Positions 26,027-36,620 of a stretch of DNA of 64,000 nt are shown piece by piece (the stretch's first letter is position 1; each line of letters starts with the position of its first letter). A model generated the notes under the pieces. The model did no database searches. It saw nothing but the letters and a program-made list of their open reading frames with translations, and was not told where the DNA came from. This DNA is from Candidatus Woesearchaeota archaeon. Its GTDB lineage: Archaea; Nanobdellota; Nanobdellia; Woesearchaeales; UBA583. The stretch is from contig CP060218.1 in assembly GCA_023898345.1 (NCBI GenBank), positions 682,001-746,000 of the forward strand, read 5' to 3'. The position numbers and the translations under genes are program-made.

Positions 26027-26827
26027 CTATTTTTTCTTTAGAACAGACAAAATTCTCGTATGAACATTTGGGCTTCCCGTTAGTAGGTCTGTCTTTGCTA
26101 GTGTAAATGAGTCACCTTTATGATCAGTAATTTTGCCTCCCGCCTCAAGAACAAGAAGACACTGACAAAGATCCCATGGTGCATCGGCAGTAAGTGTTGC
26201 ATCGCATCGTCCACTGGCCACCATTGCTAATTCATAATGTAGTGAATTAAAATTACCTAAGACAAATCCCGCATTTACGAGAGAGGGAAATGAACTCAGT
26301 TGGGGTTCCCTCTCCCTTGTCTGGATCCGGCCTCCTGTTCCTTTGTCGGCAACGTGTATCTGTCGGCCATTACAAAAGGCCCCTTTGTCTTTTATTGCCC
26401 AAAAAAGCTCATTTTGCATAACTGCATATGTTGCACAAAGAAAAACTTCGTCCCCTTTTGCGAGTGCAACTCCCGTACAGAAAATAGGAATAGAATGAGC
26501 AAAATTAATTGTTCCATCAATAGGATCGATTATAAAATAGAAATCTTCTTTAGAATTTATTTCAGGCAGTTCTTCTGAGAGAAACCCAAAAGAGGGATAT
26601 TTTTTCATTAGGAAATCCAGAATGAGTTGATTTGCTTTGGTGTCGTACTTTGTTACAAAGTCATTGGCGTTCTTTTTTGTGTGAAGATCTTTGTTTTGAT
26701 CTGTGAAGCCTTCCCTAAGAAGTGTTCCAACCTCCTGAAGAATGCATTTCATATCTTCTAAAATTTCTTCAGCTCTTATTTCCATAGAAGGGGAAAAATC
26801 TTTTTTCCTTAAAAATTTTTTGGGCAT
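26027..26827 (-). CDS. Inositol-monophosphatase-family phosphatase (IMPase/FBPase)
   Basis: This Mg-dependent cytosolic sugar phosphatase shows the metal-binding motifs GFLSEELPEI (Glu-Glu), IIDPIDGTINFAHSIP (D-x-I-D-G-T) and the late ADAPWDLCQCLLVLEAGGKITD. In archaea such enzymes often act on both inositol monophosphate and fructose 1,6-bisphosphate, and the substrate cannot be set from sequence alone. I use the ATG at 26827 (MPKKF); a GTG at 26836 is possible. It follows the YjdF-like gene by about 20 nt in the same direction, probably an operon. Confidence 0.88.
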   Translation of the reverse strand: MPKKFLRKKDFSPSMEIRAEEILEDMKCILQEVGTLLREGFTDQNKDLHTKKNANDFVTKYDTKANQLILDFLMKKYPSFGFLSEELPEINSKEDFYFIIDPIDGTINFAHSIPIFCTGVALAKGDEVFLCATYAVMQNELFWAIKDKGAFCNGRQIHVADKGTGGRIQTREREPQLSSFPSLVNAGFVLGNFNSLHYELAMVASGRCDATLTADAPWDLCQCLLVLEAGGKITDHKGDSFTLAKTDLLTGSPNVHTRILSVLKKK

Positions 26828-26848
26828 AAAATTCACAAAGAGTATTTC

Positions 26849-27484
26849 TCAGAAACTCCCTAAAGGAAAAAACTCTGTTTTCCTGAAGAAAACAAAAACA
26901 AGAACCATTGCCAAAACCGAGCCAAAGCCGGCAAGCGCCATATCCTTTTGTGCATCCCAAACGTCACCTTGAGACCCCAGAAAAGCATCACTTGCCTGAG
27001 GATCTGAGAAAAGAGCAAAACCCATTTCAATACTTTCATATGCTGCCCCACTACCAAAAGCAAATAGAATTGGAACAAAAAATGCCCAAAATCCCCATTG
27101 GTGAATTCTTGAAGTCCTTACAAAAAACTCCCAAATGGGAAGGCTAAGAAAAAAACCAAAACAAAAATGGACTAATCGATCATAGTGATTTCTTTCAAAG
27201 CCAAAGAGACGAGTTACAAAGTCAAACGGTACTAAAGCATAGGTATAATGAGCACCGATTGTTTGTAAAACACAGAATAGAAATATTAGAGTGTAAGAGA
27301 GATTAGAGAATTTAAAATATTTATAACTTGGAATTAATATAAAGAGAAAAACAAGTAAAATAATATTTTCGATGAACCACATTTTTCTGTACAGTGGTGC
27401 TATTGCCATGTATCCCCAAAATAAAACAAAAATTACTAAATACAAAAAAGCTAAGTTCTTCCTCAATATATTTTTGAAGTCCAC
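26849..27484 (-). CDS. YjdF/DUF2238 family membrane protein
   Basis: The 211-residue protein has about six helices and the family hallmarks HYDRLVHFCFGFFLSLPIWEF and GAAYESIEMGFALFSDPQASDAFLGSQGDVWDAQKDM. Conserved acidic and His residues within helices suggest a transport or metal-linked role, but the function of the family is unknown. The start is a GTG at 27484, placed about 27 nt from a TATA box (TTATTTATACTT). It heads an operon with the IMPase and lies just downstream of the 16S gene. Confidence 0.8.
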   Translation of the reverse strand: MDFKNILRKNLAFLYLVIFVLFWGYMAIAPLYRKMWFIENIILLVFLFILIPSYKYFKFSNLSYTLIFLFCVLQTIGAHYTYALVPFDFVTRLFGFERNHYDRLVHFCFGFFLSLPIWEFFVRTSRIHQWGFWAFFVPILFAFGSGAAYESIEMGFALFSDPQASDAFLGSQGDVWDAQKDMALAGFGSVLAMVLVFVFFRKTEFFPLGSF

Positions 27485-27598
27485 AATTGATTGAAAGAGA
27501 AAGAAGTATAAATAACTATTTTATCACTGAAAGAAAGATAAATATCATTACTTTTTATCTTACATTAAATTTTTTTTCAGAAGTAGATGTTTCACAAA

Positions 27599-29055
<1,457 letters not shown>

Positions 29056-29149
29056 GTATTCCGTTAAGAGTATCAAAGTTTGCGTCAATTTCGTCTATCA
29101 CAAGCCCTCTTCGAGATGCTTGCTCACAGGTAATCTATGTTAATGCACT

Positions 29150-29200
29150 TCGGTTTATAAAGATTTTCATTTCCCAAAATCTGTAGTATAAATGCAACTA
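29150..29200 (-). promoter_or_regulatory. Promoter region of 16S rRNA
   Basis: On the minus strand two TATA-type boxes lie upstream of the 16S gene: GCATTTATACTA (about 29186-29197) and CTTTATAAACC (about 29153-29163). The nearer one would start transcription near 29130, leaving a pre-rRNA leader of about 75 nt. Confidence 0.55.
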
Positions 29201-29262
29201 ATCAAAAGGAAAAACAAGGTATTTAAAGGAACGTTAAATAACTTTAATAATCAAGTTTTTTT

Positions 29263-29345
29263 GGCAGGATCGCATAATCCGGTATTGCGCAAGACTTGAA
29301 ATCTTGTTCCTTTTGGAATTCTGGGTTCAAATCCCAGTTCTGCCG
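29263..29345 (+). tRNA. tRNA-Ser (anticodon TGA)
   Basis: A full cloverleaf can be drawn: acceptor GGCAGGA/TTCTGCC with discriminator G, D-arm with GG, anticodon stem CAAGA/TCTTG around loop CTTGAAA (anticodon TGA), a long class II variable arm TTCC-TTTT-GGAA, and T-arm CTGGG-TTCAAAT-CCCAG. CCA is not encoded. A TATA-like GTTAAATAAC lies about 25 nt upstream. Its last 18 nt recur in the downstream tandem array. Confidence 0.95.
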
Positions 29346-29793
29346 TTCAATTCTTTCACTCAACTGGTCTTTTCACATTGCGCAGTCAAAGTCAATGACT
29401 TTTCGGCGGTCAGTTCACAGAAATTCTCTGACTTTCAAATCCCAGTTCTGCCGTTCAATTCTTTCACATAACTGGCCTTTTCACATTGCTCAGTCAAAGT
29501 CAATGACTTTTCGGAGGTCAGTTCACAGAAATTCTCTGACTTTCAAATCCCAGTTCTGCCGTTCAATTCTTTCACATAACTGGCCTTTTCACATTGCTCA
29601 GTCAAAGTCAATGACTTTTCGGAGGTCAGTTCACAGAAATTCTCTGACTTTCAAATCCCAGTTCTGCCGTCAATTCTTTCACTCAACTGGTCTTTTCACA
29701 TTGCACAGTCAAAGTCAATGACTTTTCGGTGGTCAGTTCACAGGAGGTCTCTGACTTTCAAATCCCAGTTCTGCCGTTCAATTCTTTCACTCG
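29346..29793 (+). repeat. Tandem array of four ~108-bp units built on the tRNA-Ser 3' end
   Basis: Units lie at 29346-29453, 29454-29561, 29562-29669 and 29670-29776 (108, 108, 108 and 107 bp), followed by a partial fifth start at 29777-29793. Each unit begins TTCAATTCTTTCAC and ends CAAATCCCAGTTCTGCCG, which is exactly the last 18 nt of tRNA-Ser. The first 17 bases match the antisense 3' end of the addA-like gene, whose TGA stop lies in the fifth partial unit. Within each unit AAAGTCA-A-TGACTTT and GTCAG...CTGAC can form hairpins. The units differ at only a few positions. No gene is seen here. Confidence 0.92.
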
Positions 29794-32639
29794 ACTAATT
29801 TAAGCACACTTGCATCAGGACAGACTAGCTCGGCCTCTCCAGAACAAGTCCAGAAAAGTTTGCAGATAATATTCTTCTCAGGGTACACTTGTCGTACAAC
29901 AGAAAAGTAAGCAGACAATTGCTTGACATATTCATCTCGCAGCTCTTTTCCCAAATCTGTTTTCCAATCAATAATCTCAACTCTGTCTTCAAATACCGCC
30001 AACAAATCTATCCTTCCCTGCAACAAAGTTTTGTTTGAGTTCATTGGCAAAGAACATTCCAGTTCAGGAAAAAGAATTGCACCTTTTAAGTCTTTATCAA
30101 TAAACATTTTTACTTTTTCAAAATCGGCTTGAAATTCTTTTTCTACTTTGCTTATGTTCAACTTCTTTGCATAACGAAAGGCCAACTTGTGAAGAACAAG
30201 CCCAAACTTTGTTCCTCTTCCCTCTCTCGACAAAGGAAGAAGTGGAGAAAAAAGATCGTGAGCAGTAAGCAACTTACCTTTTTTTTCTGGAGAACTTTGT
30301 ATTGCAATTTCCATCGTATTTACTTTTTCGTTTAAGGACAAAGCTTCAAGCTCAACACGTTCAACTTTCTCCACAGTATCTGCAAACACGGACAAAGCCC
30401 TAAAGAATGCCGAAGGCTTGTGAGCCGTAACATACACACAGGACATTGCGCGCGTCAAAGCAACATAGAGCAAACGTCTTTCTTCATCCAGATCTGAGAA
30501 TAAACTAAGATTCACAAGTTCTGCTTTCCAATTATCAAAAATAAACTCATGTTCACAAGAATAGTTTTTCTTACATCGCAGCCCAACAAGCTCATGAAAG
30601 CTCAAAGAAGATGATGAAGATTGTGAACTGGGAAAATTAGCAGTATTGCAATTAACAAGAAAAACAATAGGATACTCTAAACCCTTAGAGGTATGAATAG
30701 TCTGGATTTTTACAGCCGAACTTGCTTGACTCCCAAACTCGACAGAATAAGTTTCCCCTCGTTCAATACTCTCTTCAATAAAAACAATAAGCTCGCTAAG
30801 AGACATGAGCGACGAATGAAAAAGACCGTCCAAAACACTAAGCAAAGTCTGAGAAATCGGATCATCAAAGGAATAGCGCTTTAGAATTTCTCCTACAAGA
30901 TAAGATATTCTTGTTTTCCTTTGTAGCAAGTCTTCCCTAAATGCAAGAAGTTCAGCAGGATACTGTTTTGTCTCCAAAATCTCTTTCATGTGTGCATAAG
31001 AATATCCTTCCTTTTCAAGAAGAGGAATCCACGCTTCGCGCTTATCTTTATATAATAAGAGTTTAAGCCAGGCCAACAACAGAATGGCTGCTTCTTCGCT
31101 AAATAACTCAATCCCGCCTTCGTACACAGCTGGAAGGCCAAACTCTCTTGCCCGTTTTTGAATCTCCAGACCAAAAGTTCTCGTTCTTGACAAAATGGCA
31201 ATGTCAGAAAACTCAATAAGGCGTTCTTTGTAGCTTCCATCAGGACAAACAAAGGACGAGGTTTTCTTTCCCACTAAACTCTGAATTTTTTGCAGAACAC
31301 AATCAATTTCTGCTTCTCTGTCCAAGCTTTCATAAAAAACAATTTCAGAAGATTCGCCAAAATCACGTTCATTCTTCAAACTAACAACTCTTTCACGTAT
31401 TTCGTCACAGTTCAACTCTTCATCTTCAGTTCCCTTTGTCGTCAGAGCTCGCTCAGAAAAACGCAAAATCTTTTCTGAACTTCTATAATTTGAAAGAAAA
31501 CTCAAAGAAGAAACTTGAGAAAAATCAAAAGGAAGCCTTTCTTTGTCGGCGTTGAGCACATTCTTGTATGTTACGATTTTAGAAGGAAACTCTGTAATAT
31601 TACTAATCGCAGCATTTCTAAAGCCATAAATTCCCTGCTTCCAGTCACCAACGACACAAAGATTTGACTTTTTGAGCAAAAGCAAAAGAAAGAGAAACTG
31701 CATTTCATTCGTGTCTTGAAACTCATCAACCATCACATAATCAAAGGAATACTGTTTTCTCACCTCTTCATCATGATATAAAATCAAGAAGGAAAACATG
31801 GCAGTCAAAGAAAAAGTCAGGGAATTTTCTCGTAGCATAAAGCGAATGTATTCTAGAAAGACATGATGAAGAAAGTCAAAATATTCTTGTCGTTCTTCAA
31901 AAAAAGCAGAATTTGCAAGCTTTGCATCAACTTGTTTTCCTTTTTCAAAATCACTTGGAAAATCTAGGAATTGCTTAGAACTAGAAAGACGCTTTACTTT
32001 TGCAAGAAGTAGAGACTGGACAGGCTTTCCATATTTCCCGAGTTTTTCTTTATTCAAAGAAGAAAAAAACTTTTTGTATTCTTCATCATTTCCTTTCAGT
32101 TTTTTTTCTCCATCTAAAAACCAGCCTTGCTTCAAAGGATAAATTCCTTTTGATAAGAGTTTTTCTAAAAGAGAAAAAAGATCCGAACTTTGAAAGCTAA
32201 GCAAAATCTTTTCATACTTACTTTCATGTTCTTCTAAGAAATGGCGAAAAAAAACTTCAAATTGGCGCATCTGAAGTACGGGTTCCGTCAAAAGTTTGTG
32301 TCCTGCCAGATCTTCGTCAATTCCCAAAAAGCGTCCGGCATGCAGACCATATTTTGAAACAATCTCAAAACTAAGTGAATCAAAATTCAAAATGGGGGCT
32401 TCGAGAACAGGCATTTGCTTTTCCGGTTCTAACTGAGAGAGAACACGTCCTTTCATTTCCTTTGCTGCGTTTCGAGTAAACGTGATAAAGAGAATATTGC
32501 TAGCTTGTACGCCTTGTTCAAGCAGTTTGCAATAGCGCTGCGTCAAAGCATAGGTCTTTCCCGTGCCTGCTCCGGCGTCCACTATGTACAGACCATCTTG
32601 GCTTTCAATAAGCTTTTTTTGTTCTTCATTAGCACTCAT
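29787..32639 (-). CDS. AddA/RecB-like UvrD-family helicase-nuclease
   Basis: The 950-residue protein has superfamily I helicase motifs in order: I VDAGAGTGKTYALTQRY (Lys28), Ia LFITFTRNAAKEM, II VMVDEFQDTNEMQF, III VVGDWKQGIYGFRNA, IV region FLSNYRS, V IQTIHTSKGLEYPIVFL and VI EERRLLYVALTRAM. The C-terminal PD-(D/E)xK nuclease shows GRIDLLAVFEDRVEIIDWKTD (catalytic D...D-x-K) and a following QLSAYF. This is the AddA architecture, for double-strand-break end processing with AddB. It overlaps the upstream addB-like gene by four bases. The 3' end touches the tRNA-derived tandem array, so the extreme C-terminus may have been altered. Confidence 0.85.
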   Translation of the reverse strand: MSANEEQKKLIESQDGLYIVDAGAGTGKTYALTQRYCKLLEQGVQASNILFITFTRNAAKEMKGRVLSQLEPEKQMPVLEAPILNFDSLSFEIVSKYGLHAGRFLGIDEDLAGHKLLTEPVLQMRQFEVFFRHFLEEHESKYEKILLSFQSSDLFSLLEKLLSKGIYPLKQGWFLDGEKKLKGNDEEYKKFFSSLNKEKLGKYGKPVQSLLLAKVKRLSSSKQFLDFPSDFEKGKQVDAKLANSAFFEERQEYFDFLHHVFLEYIRFMLRENSLTFSLTAMFSFLILYHDEEVRKQYSFDYVMVDEFQDTNEMQFLFLLLLLKKSNLCVVGDWKQGIYGFRNAAISNITEFPSKIVTYKNVLNADKERLPFDFSQVSSLSFLSNYRSSEKILRFSERALTTKGTEDEELNCDEIRERVVSLKNERDFGESSEIVFYESLDREAEIDCVLQKIQSLVGKKTSSFVCPDGSYKERLIEFSDIAILSRTRTFGLEIQKRAREFGLPAVYEGGIELFSEEAAILLLAWLKLLLYKDKREAWIPLLEKEGYSYAHMKEILETKQYPAELLAFREDLLQRKTRISYLVGEILKRYSFDDPISQTLLSVLDGLFHSSLMSLSELIVFIEESIERGETYSVEFGSQASSAVKIQTIHTSKGLEYPIVFLVNCNTANFPSSQSSSSSLSFHELVGLRCKKNYSCEHEFIFDNWKAELVNLSLFSDLDEERRLLYVALTRAMSCVYVTAHKPSAFFRALSVFADTVEKVERVELEALSLNEKVNTMEIAIQSSPEKKGKLLTAHDLFSPLLPLSREGRGTKFGLVLHKLAFRYAKKLNISKVEKEFQADFEKVKMFIDKDLKGAILFPELECSLPMNSNKTLLQGRIDLLAVFEDRVEIIDWKTDLGKELRDEYVKQLSAYFSVVRQVYPEKNIICKLFWTCSGEAELVCPDASVLKLVE

Positions 32640-35281
32640 TTTTTCACCTCCAAAGTTTTCAGACAGAGACGACGAAACTCACACTCTTTGCAAGTCTCTT
32701 CCCTTTGTGCTGGCCTGAAAGGAAAAGTTGATTTTTCTCCTTCGTGAATTTCTTCAAGACAGCGCGCCAAATATAAGTGGAACTCTTCTAAATCTTCTCT
32801 GAAAAAAAAGACTTCTTTCTGCTTATTTCTTTTTGCAGTTTTTATACCAAATAACTGCCTCAAAAATCTGAGTGCATACTCTGCATTTGCTTTTGTCTTC
32901 TTGAAACCCAAAGAAGAGAGATGTTCATAAAAATCATAAAATAAGATGTCAGCAAGTTTTTCAGAATCTTTCAAGAGTTCAGGAGGAATTTTTTTCTCTT
33001 CAAAATACGAAAGACCTGAAAGAATATCAAGAATTTCCACAATCCTTTGAGAAGAAGTCTCTCTAAAATAGTTTAGAAATTCATCACTTTGAAGATATTC
33101 CAAAAAAGAACAAGGAATGTAACGCACACGAAGCAAGTCGTCAATATCTTCTTTTCCCAGTATTCTTTCATACTGCGAAGAGAGAGGAAAATAGTAGAGG
33201 AAGTCTAGTTCTTTCTCTGGCGAGAACTTGTGGAAGAAGGACAAATATGCAAGAACCTGAAAGTCCGCCTGCGAAGTCAGAGAAGAGACAGAGGCATTTT
33301 TTATAATTTCTCCAACACTTTTTTTCTTTTTTCCCGTTTTGTAATCGACAAGCACTGTACTGCCAACAATGAGATCAATTACTCCGTGAATTCCTAACTC
33401 AGAATCTTTGAAACTAAACTCCGTATGAGAGTTTTCAAGTTTCTTTCCAAAATGACGAGCAAAGATATTCTCCTCTTTTTTTCTCTGAGCTTCTCCTTGA
33501 GGAAAAGGAAGATTTTTTTCAAGTTCAAGACTATCAAGAAATTCGACAATACTCTGGCAGGCAATGCTAAACTGCTTTTTGAGAAGAGAAGTTTGAAAGG
33601 GATGTGATAAGAGTTTAAGTTCAGAGAGCATAAGTTCAACACAACTTTCAATGCCGACAGAGCGGACAAAGGAGGAATGTTCTCCATAAAATTCTGCAAA
33701 AGCATGAATAAGTTTCCCCTTTCTCAAAGCTTCTTTGTCTGAAAGTGTGAGTAAGCGTGAATAGGAATATTTTTTCGGACACTGAGAAAAGGAATTCAAG
33801 GAGGATGCCGAAATGCTTTCCTTTGACGGCAGGCTTTGTGTTTCAGAAGAGAAAAAATTCTTTTCCTCAATTTTTTCTTCTTGATAAGACACTATCTCAC
33901 AAATATCAAAAAAATCCTTTGAGTAGCTTTCCACACTCTGACCAAAAAGAAAGGAAAAATAGTAAGGAGGAGAGGTTTGTCTGGCGCCATTCATCTTAGG
34001 AAGAAAGAAAAAACGTTCCTTTCCTTGCTGAAGAAGAATCTCAAAACGTAAAAGATTTCTCTCAAATTCTCCTTCTGTATCCTGAAAAAGAAGTTTGTCT
34101 GTACTTCGAGTCCAGGACTCATCCATGCCAAGATAAAAAATAAGGTCTCGATTAATGTAGGTCGAATTTTTTGCGTCAATGAAAACTACTCCTTGTTTTG
34201 AGCTTTCATATTCTTCCTCACAATTCTCAATAAAAAATTTTGCATCTTGTACATTCTTCTTTGTAATTCTTAGATTAAACACACCAAGTTTGTGCAGAAG
34301 CTCGCCAAATTCTTTGGGAAGACTTTGTCCTGCTTGCTCAAAAATATGAAAGAGCTCGCCAAATGTTTTTTCTCTAAAACTTGTTAAGAGTTTGAGAAGC
34401 ATTCCCGCTTTTTTGTCGACATTGGCGTATTCTTGGAAAAAAGATTCTTCGTAAGCCGAATCAAGGTTTAGTCCAAATACATTCCCAATGGGAATGAGTT
34501 CCTTTGTACGGACCTGATGAAAGGAGTATACTAGTTCTAAAAGAGAAAAATATTCTCTTACGGACAAATTTTCAAACAAGGTGTTTTTTTCTAGCACGCC
34601 TATTCCTCTGCTCGCCAATCCTGCCCTCAACAAAGGAAGATACTCACTTTCAACATGAAGCACAATCGCCACCAGATCTTGATTTTCCCGTGTAATCATA
34701 GACAGAACTTGCTTTACAATCTCCTGTTTTGAAGCAAAAAGATAGAGGGTTTCAAGCTTGTGCTCGCCTTCCTTAAACGGGGAAAGTTCTGTGTGAGGCA
34801 AAGTCAAGACTCTCTTGTCTAACTCAGAGAAAAATTCCTTACCTATGACGACAATTTCCTTTTTATCGAGGAAAGACAAATCCATATTCTGCATACAAAG
34901 TCTGTAACTTGGCAAGTGTTCCAAAAGAGAGACTATTTCTTTTTCCTTTGCCGACAAATGTGGCCCTAGTGTCTTCAAATCTCCACTTTGCTCCCAGAGA
35001 CTTTGTATTCTCTTAAGATAAAAAACTGTCTCCCTTAGGGAAAGTGAACATTCTTTTTGTAGTCGGAGCACCAAATCTGAAAAAGGAAGAAGGTCTTCTT
35101 CAAAGAGAATCTCTCCATATTTACTCCCTAAAAGACGAGAGGTTGAAGCAAAAAGACCAAGACGAGGCTTTGTCGGCATTCTGTTCAAGGCAGTGTTCAA
35201 AGGAGCATCATTTGTGATAAGCAAGTCAAATTCTTTCGCTTCTTCATAGAGTTCTTCAATAGATTTTGCTGCTCGAATCAT
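32636..35281 (-). CDS. AddB-like nuclease (inactivated helicase plus Fe-S PD-(D/E)xK domain)
   Basis: The 881-residue partner of the AddA-like protein has an N-terminal half that looks like a UvrD fold without a clear Walker A. Its C-terminal third is a RecB-type nuclease: SASSLNSFSQCPKKYSYSRL, the catalytic GIHGVIDLIVGSTVLVDYKTGKKK (D...D-x-K), QADFQVLAYL, and a final Cys cluster CKECEFRRLCLKTLE. One upstream Cys plus three C-terminal Cys is the AddB/Cas4 pattern for a [4Fe-4S] cluster. The gene order addB-addA with ATGA overlap matches bacterial addAB operons. TATA box ACATATAAAGG lies about 33 nt before the ATG. Confidence 0.8.
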   Translation of the reverse strand: MIRAAKSIEELYEEAKEFDLLITNDAPLNTALNRMPTKPRLGLFASTSRLLGSKYGEILFEEDLLPFSDLVLRLQKECSLSLRETVFYLKRIQSLWEQSGDLKTLGPHLSAKEKEIVSLLEHLPSYRLCMQNMDLSFLDKKEIVVIGKEFFSELDKRVLTLPHTELSPFKEGEHKLETLYLFASKQEIVKQVLSMITRENQDLVAIVLHVESEYLPLLRAGLASRGIGVLEKNTLFENLSVREYFSLLELVYSFHQVRTKELIPIGNVFGLNLDSAYEESFFQEYANVDKKAGMLLKLLTSFREKTFGELFHIFEQAGQSLPKEFGELLHKLGVFNLRITKKNVQDAKFFIENCEEEYESSKQGVVFIDAKNSTYINRDLIFYLGMDESWTRSTDKLLFQDTEGEFERNLLRFEILLQQGKERFFFLPKMNGARQTSPPYYFSFLFGQSVESYSKDFFDICEIVSYQEEKIEEKNFFSSETQSLPSKESISASSLNSFSQCPKKYSYSRLLTLSDKEALRKGKLIHAFAEFYGEHSSFVRSVGIESCVELMLSELKLLSHPFQTSLLKKQFSIACQSIVEFLDSLELEKNLPFPQGEAQRKKEENIFARHFGKKLENSHTEFSFKDSELGIHGVIDLIVGSTVLVDYKTGKKKKSVGEIIKNASVSSLTSQADFQVLAYLSFFHKFSPEKELDFLYYFPLSSQYERILGKEDIDDLLRVRYIPCSFLEYLQSDEFLNYFRETSSQRIVEILDILSGLSYFEEKKIPPELLKDSEKLADILFYDFYEHLSSLGFKKTKANAEYALRFLRQLFGIKTAKRNKQKEVFFFREDLEEFHLYLARCLEEIHEGEKSTFPFRPAQREETCKECEFRRLCLKTLEVKK

Positions 35282-35401
35282 CTTCTAAGCTTCTTGTTAA
35301 GAGAATTCCTTTATATGTTTTCGTCCAAAGATTTTTGTTACTACTTTTAGTCTGACAGAATCAAAAGACTTATAAGTTAAGAACTACTTAATAAGGACAA
35401 C

Positions 35402-35728
35402 ATGTCAAGCACTCTCATAACTGCCCCACTTTTTGTCCTACTCATTTCAGGATTTGCCCTTGGACTCGTAAACATTGCTGAAGAAGTCTCTGCTAAAAGT
35501 TTGTCCTTTGCCTCAGATATGAACTCAGCTTTGGACTGCGCCTTTGAAGGTAGACTTCTGAGCGAATGTTCGCCAAGTTTACTGGAATATGATTTCAAGA
35601 GCGACCTCACAGAATATCAGGACTACAACAAAGAATTCCTACAAAACTTAAGTTCTGACGAGCGCTTTGCTAATGCCCAAGTCATTGAACAAAACGGGAA
35701 AACTATCATTATTCTAGCAAACAAGTAA
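35402..35728 (+). CDS. Small secreted/anchored protein, unknown
   Basis: The 108-residue protein has an N-terminal hydrophobic segment (ITAPLFVLLISGFALGLV) and a soluble remainder with two Cys (LDCAFEGRLLSECSPSLL) that may form a disulphide outside the cell. Leaderless: ACTTATAAG is centred about 30 nt before the ATG. It is divergent from addB and may be unrelated to its neighbours. No family recognised. Confidence 0.55.
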   Translation: MSSTLITAPLFVLLISGFALGLVNIAEEVSAKSLSFASDMNSALDCAFEGRLLSECSPSLLEYDFKSDLTEYQDYNKEFLQNLSSDERFANAQVIEQNGKTIIILANK

Positions 35729-35792
35729 TTACTTCATTCCCTATTGAAAACAAAAATCCTTAAAATAAAGTTCACAAAGTTTCTTGTACACC

Positions 35793-36620
35793 GTGGTAAA
35801 ACTTTTGAGCATCTTCGACAATGAACAAGAAACTTCAGCCGAAAAAATCATCATAGCCCAAAGCAAGGACAAAGCAGTGTTTGTCTCTGTTCCTCATTCC
35901 GGCCATTTTGTCCTTTCTCAATTTAAAGAGAACTTTAGTTTCTCAAAGTCCATGCCTCTGGACACAGACTTGTACACAGACGAAATCTTCCTCAACAAAG
36001 AAAGCTCGACCATTACTACTTTGCTTTGTCCGCACCAGCTCAATATGAACAGAGTTTTTGAAGCAGAACATTTAGAGGATAAGCCCATCCATCTTAGAGG
36101 AGATGCCTTGCATACAAACTCCTTGATTGGAGATAAAATTCTTCTTCAAGAATATGCACCCGAGGAAAAAGCAGTGCTTAAAATCTATTATGAGGAGTAC
36201 CATACAAAATTACAAACTTTCTTAGAAGAAGGAAAAAAGAAGCACAAACGAATTTTACTTCTCGACTGTCATTCCTATGGTTCGCGTGGACTGAGCGGAA
36301 CGCCAGACGAAGGGCAAGAACGTGCTGACATCAACTTAGGAACTTTGGAAGGGAAGTCCTGCGACAAGGACATTCTTCTCTTTCTCAAAAATTTTTTTAT
36401 TCAGCATGGTCTCTCTTGCAGCATAGATTTTCCCTACAAAGGAGGATACATCACACAAAAGTTTGCAAACCCAAGCTCTGGCGTCAATGTCATACAAATC
36501 GAAGTCAAGAAAGGTTTGTACATGGATGAAAGAACATTTCAAAAAAAAGAAAAAGAACTTCAAAAGCTCCATGAACTCTTTGTCGAACTTCTAAAAGAGC
36601 TTTCTTCAAACCCCCTTTAA
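35793..36620 (+). CDS. N-formylglutamate amidohydrolase-family protein
   Basis: About 275 residues. Family motifs of the zinc-dependent HutG/N-formylglutamate amidohydrolase fold are visible: VFVSVPHSGHF near the N-terminus, LDTDLYTDEIF, CPHQLNMNRVF (N-x-N-R), ILLLDCHSYGSRG (D-C-H) and ADINLGTLEG with YKGGYITQKFANP. Proteins of this group hydrolyse N-formylated or related amides, and no histidine-degradation genes are nearby, so the substrate is unknown. I prefer the GTG at 35793, about 28 nt from the TATA-like CTTAAAATAAAG, over the TTG at 35784. The 3' end overlaps the convergent amidohydrolase gene by 15 bases. Confidence 0.78.
   Translation: MVKLLSIFDNEQETSAEKIIIAQSKDKAVFVSVPHSGHFVLSQFKENFSFSKSMPLDTDLYTDEIFLNKESSTITTLLCPHQLNMNRVFEAEHLEDKPIHLRGDALHTNSLIGDKILLQEYAPEEKAVLKIYYEEYHTKLQTFLEEGKKKHKRILLLDCHSYGSRGLSGTPDEGQERADINLGTLEGKSCDKDILLFLKNFFIQHGLSCSIDFPYKGGYITQKFANPSSGVNVIQIEVKKGLYMDERTFQKKEKELQKLHELFVELLKELSSNPL

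Noticed and set aside
29346..29793. CRISPR-like geometry (regular ~108-bp units)
   Set aside because: The intervening sequences are nearly identical rather than unique, the repeated junction includes a tRNA end, and there are no cas genes, so this is a tandem duplication.
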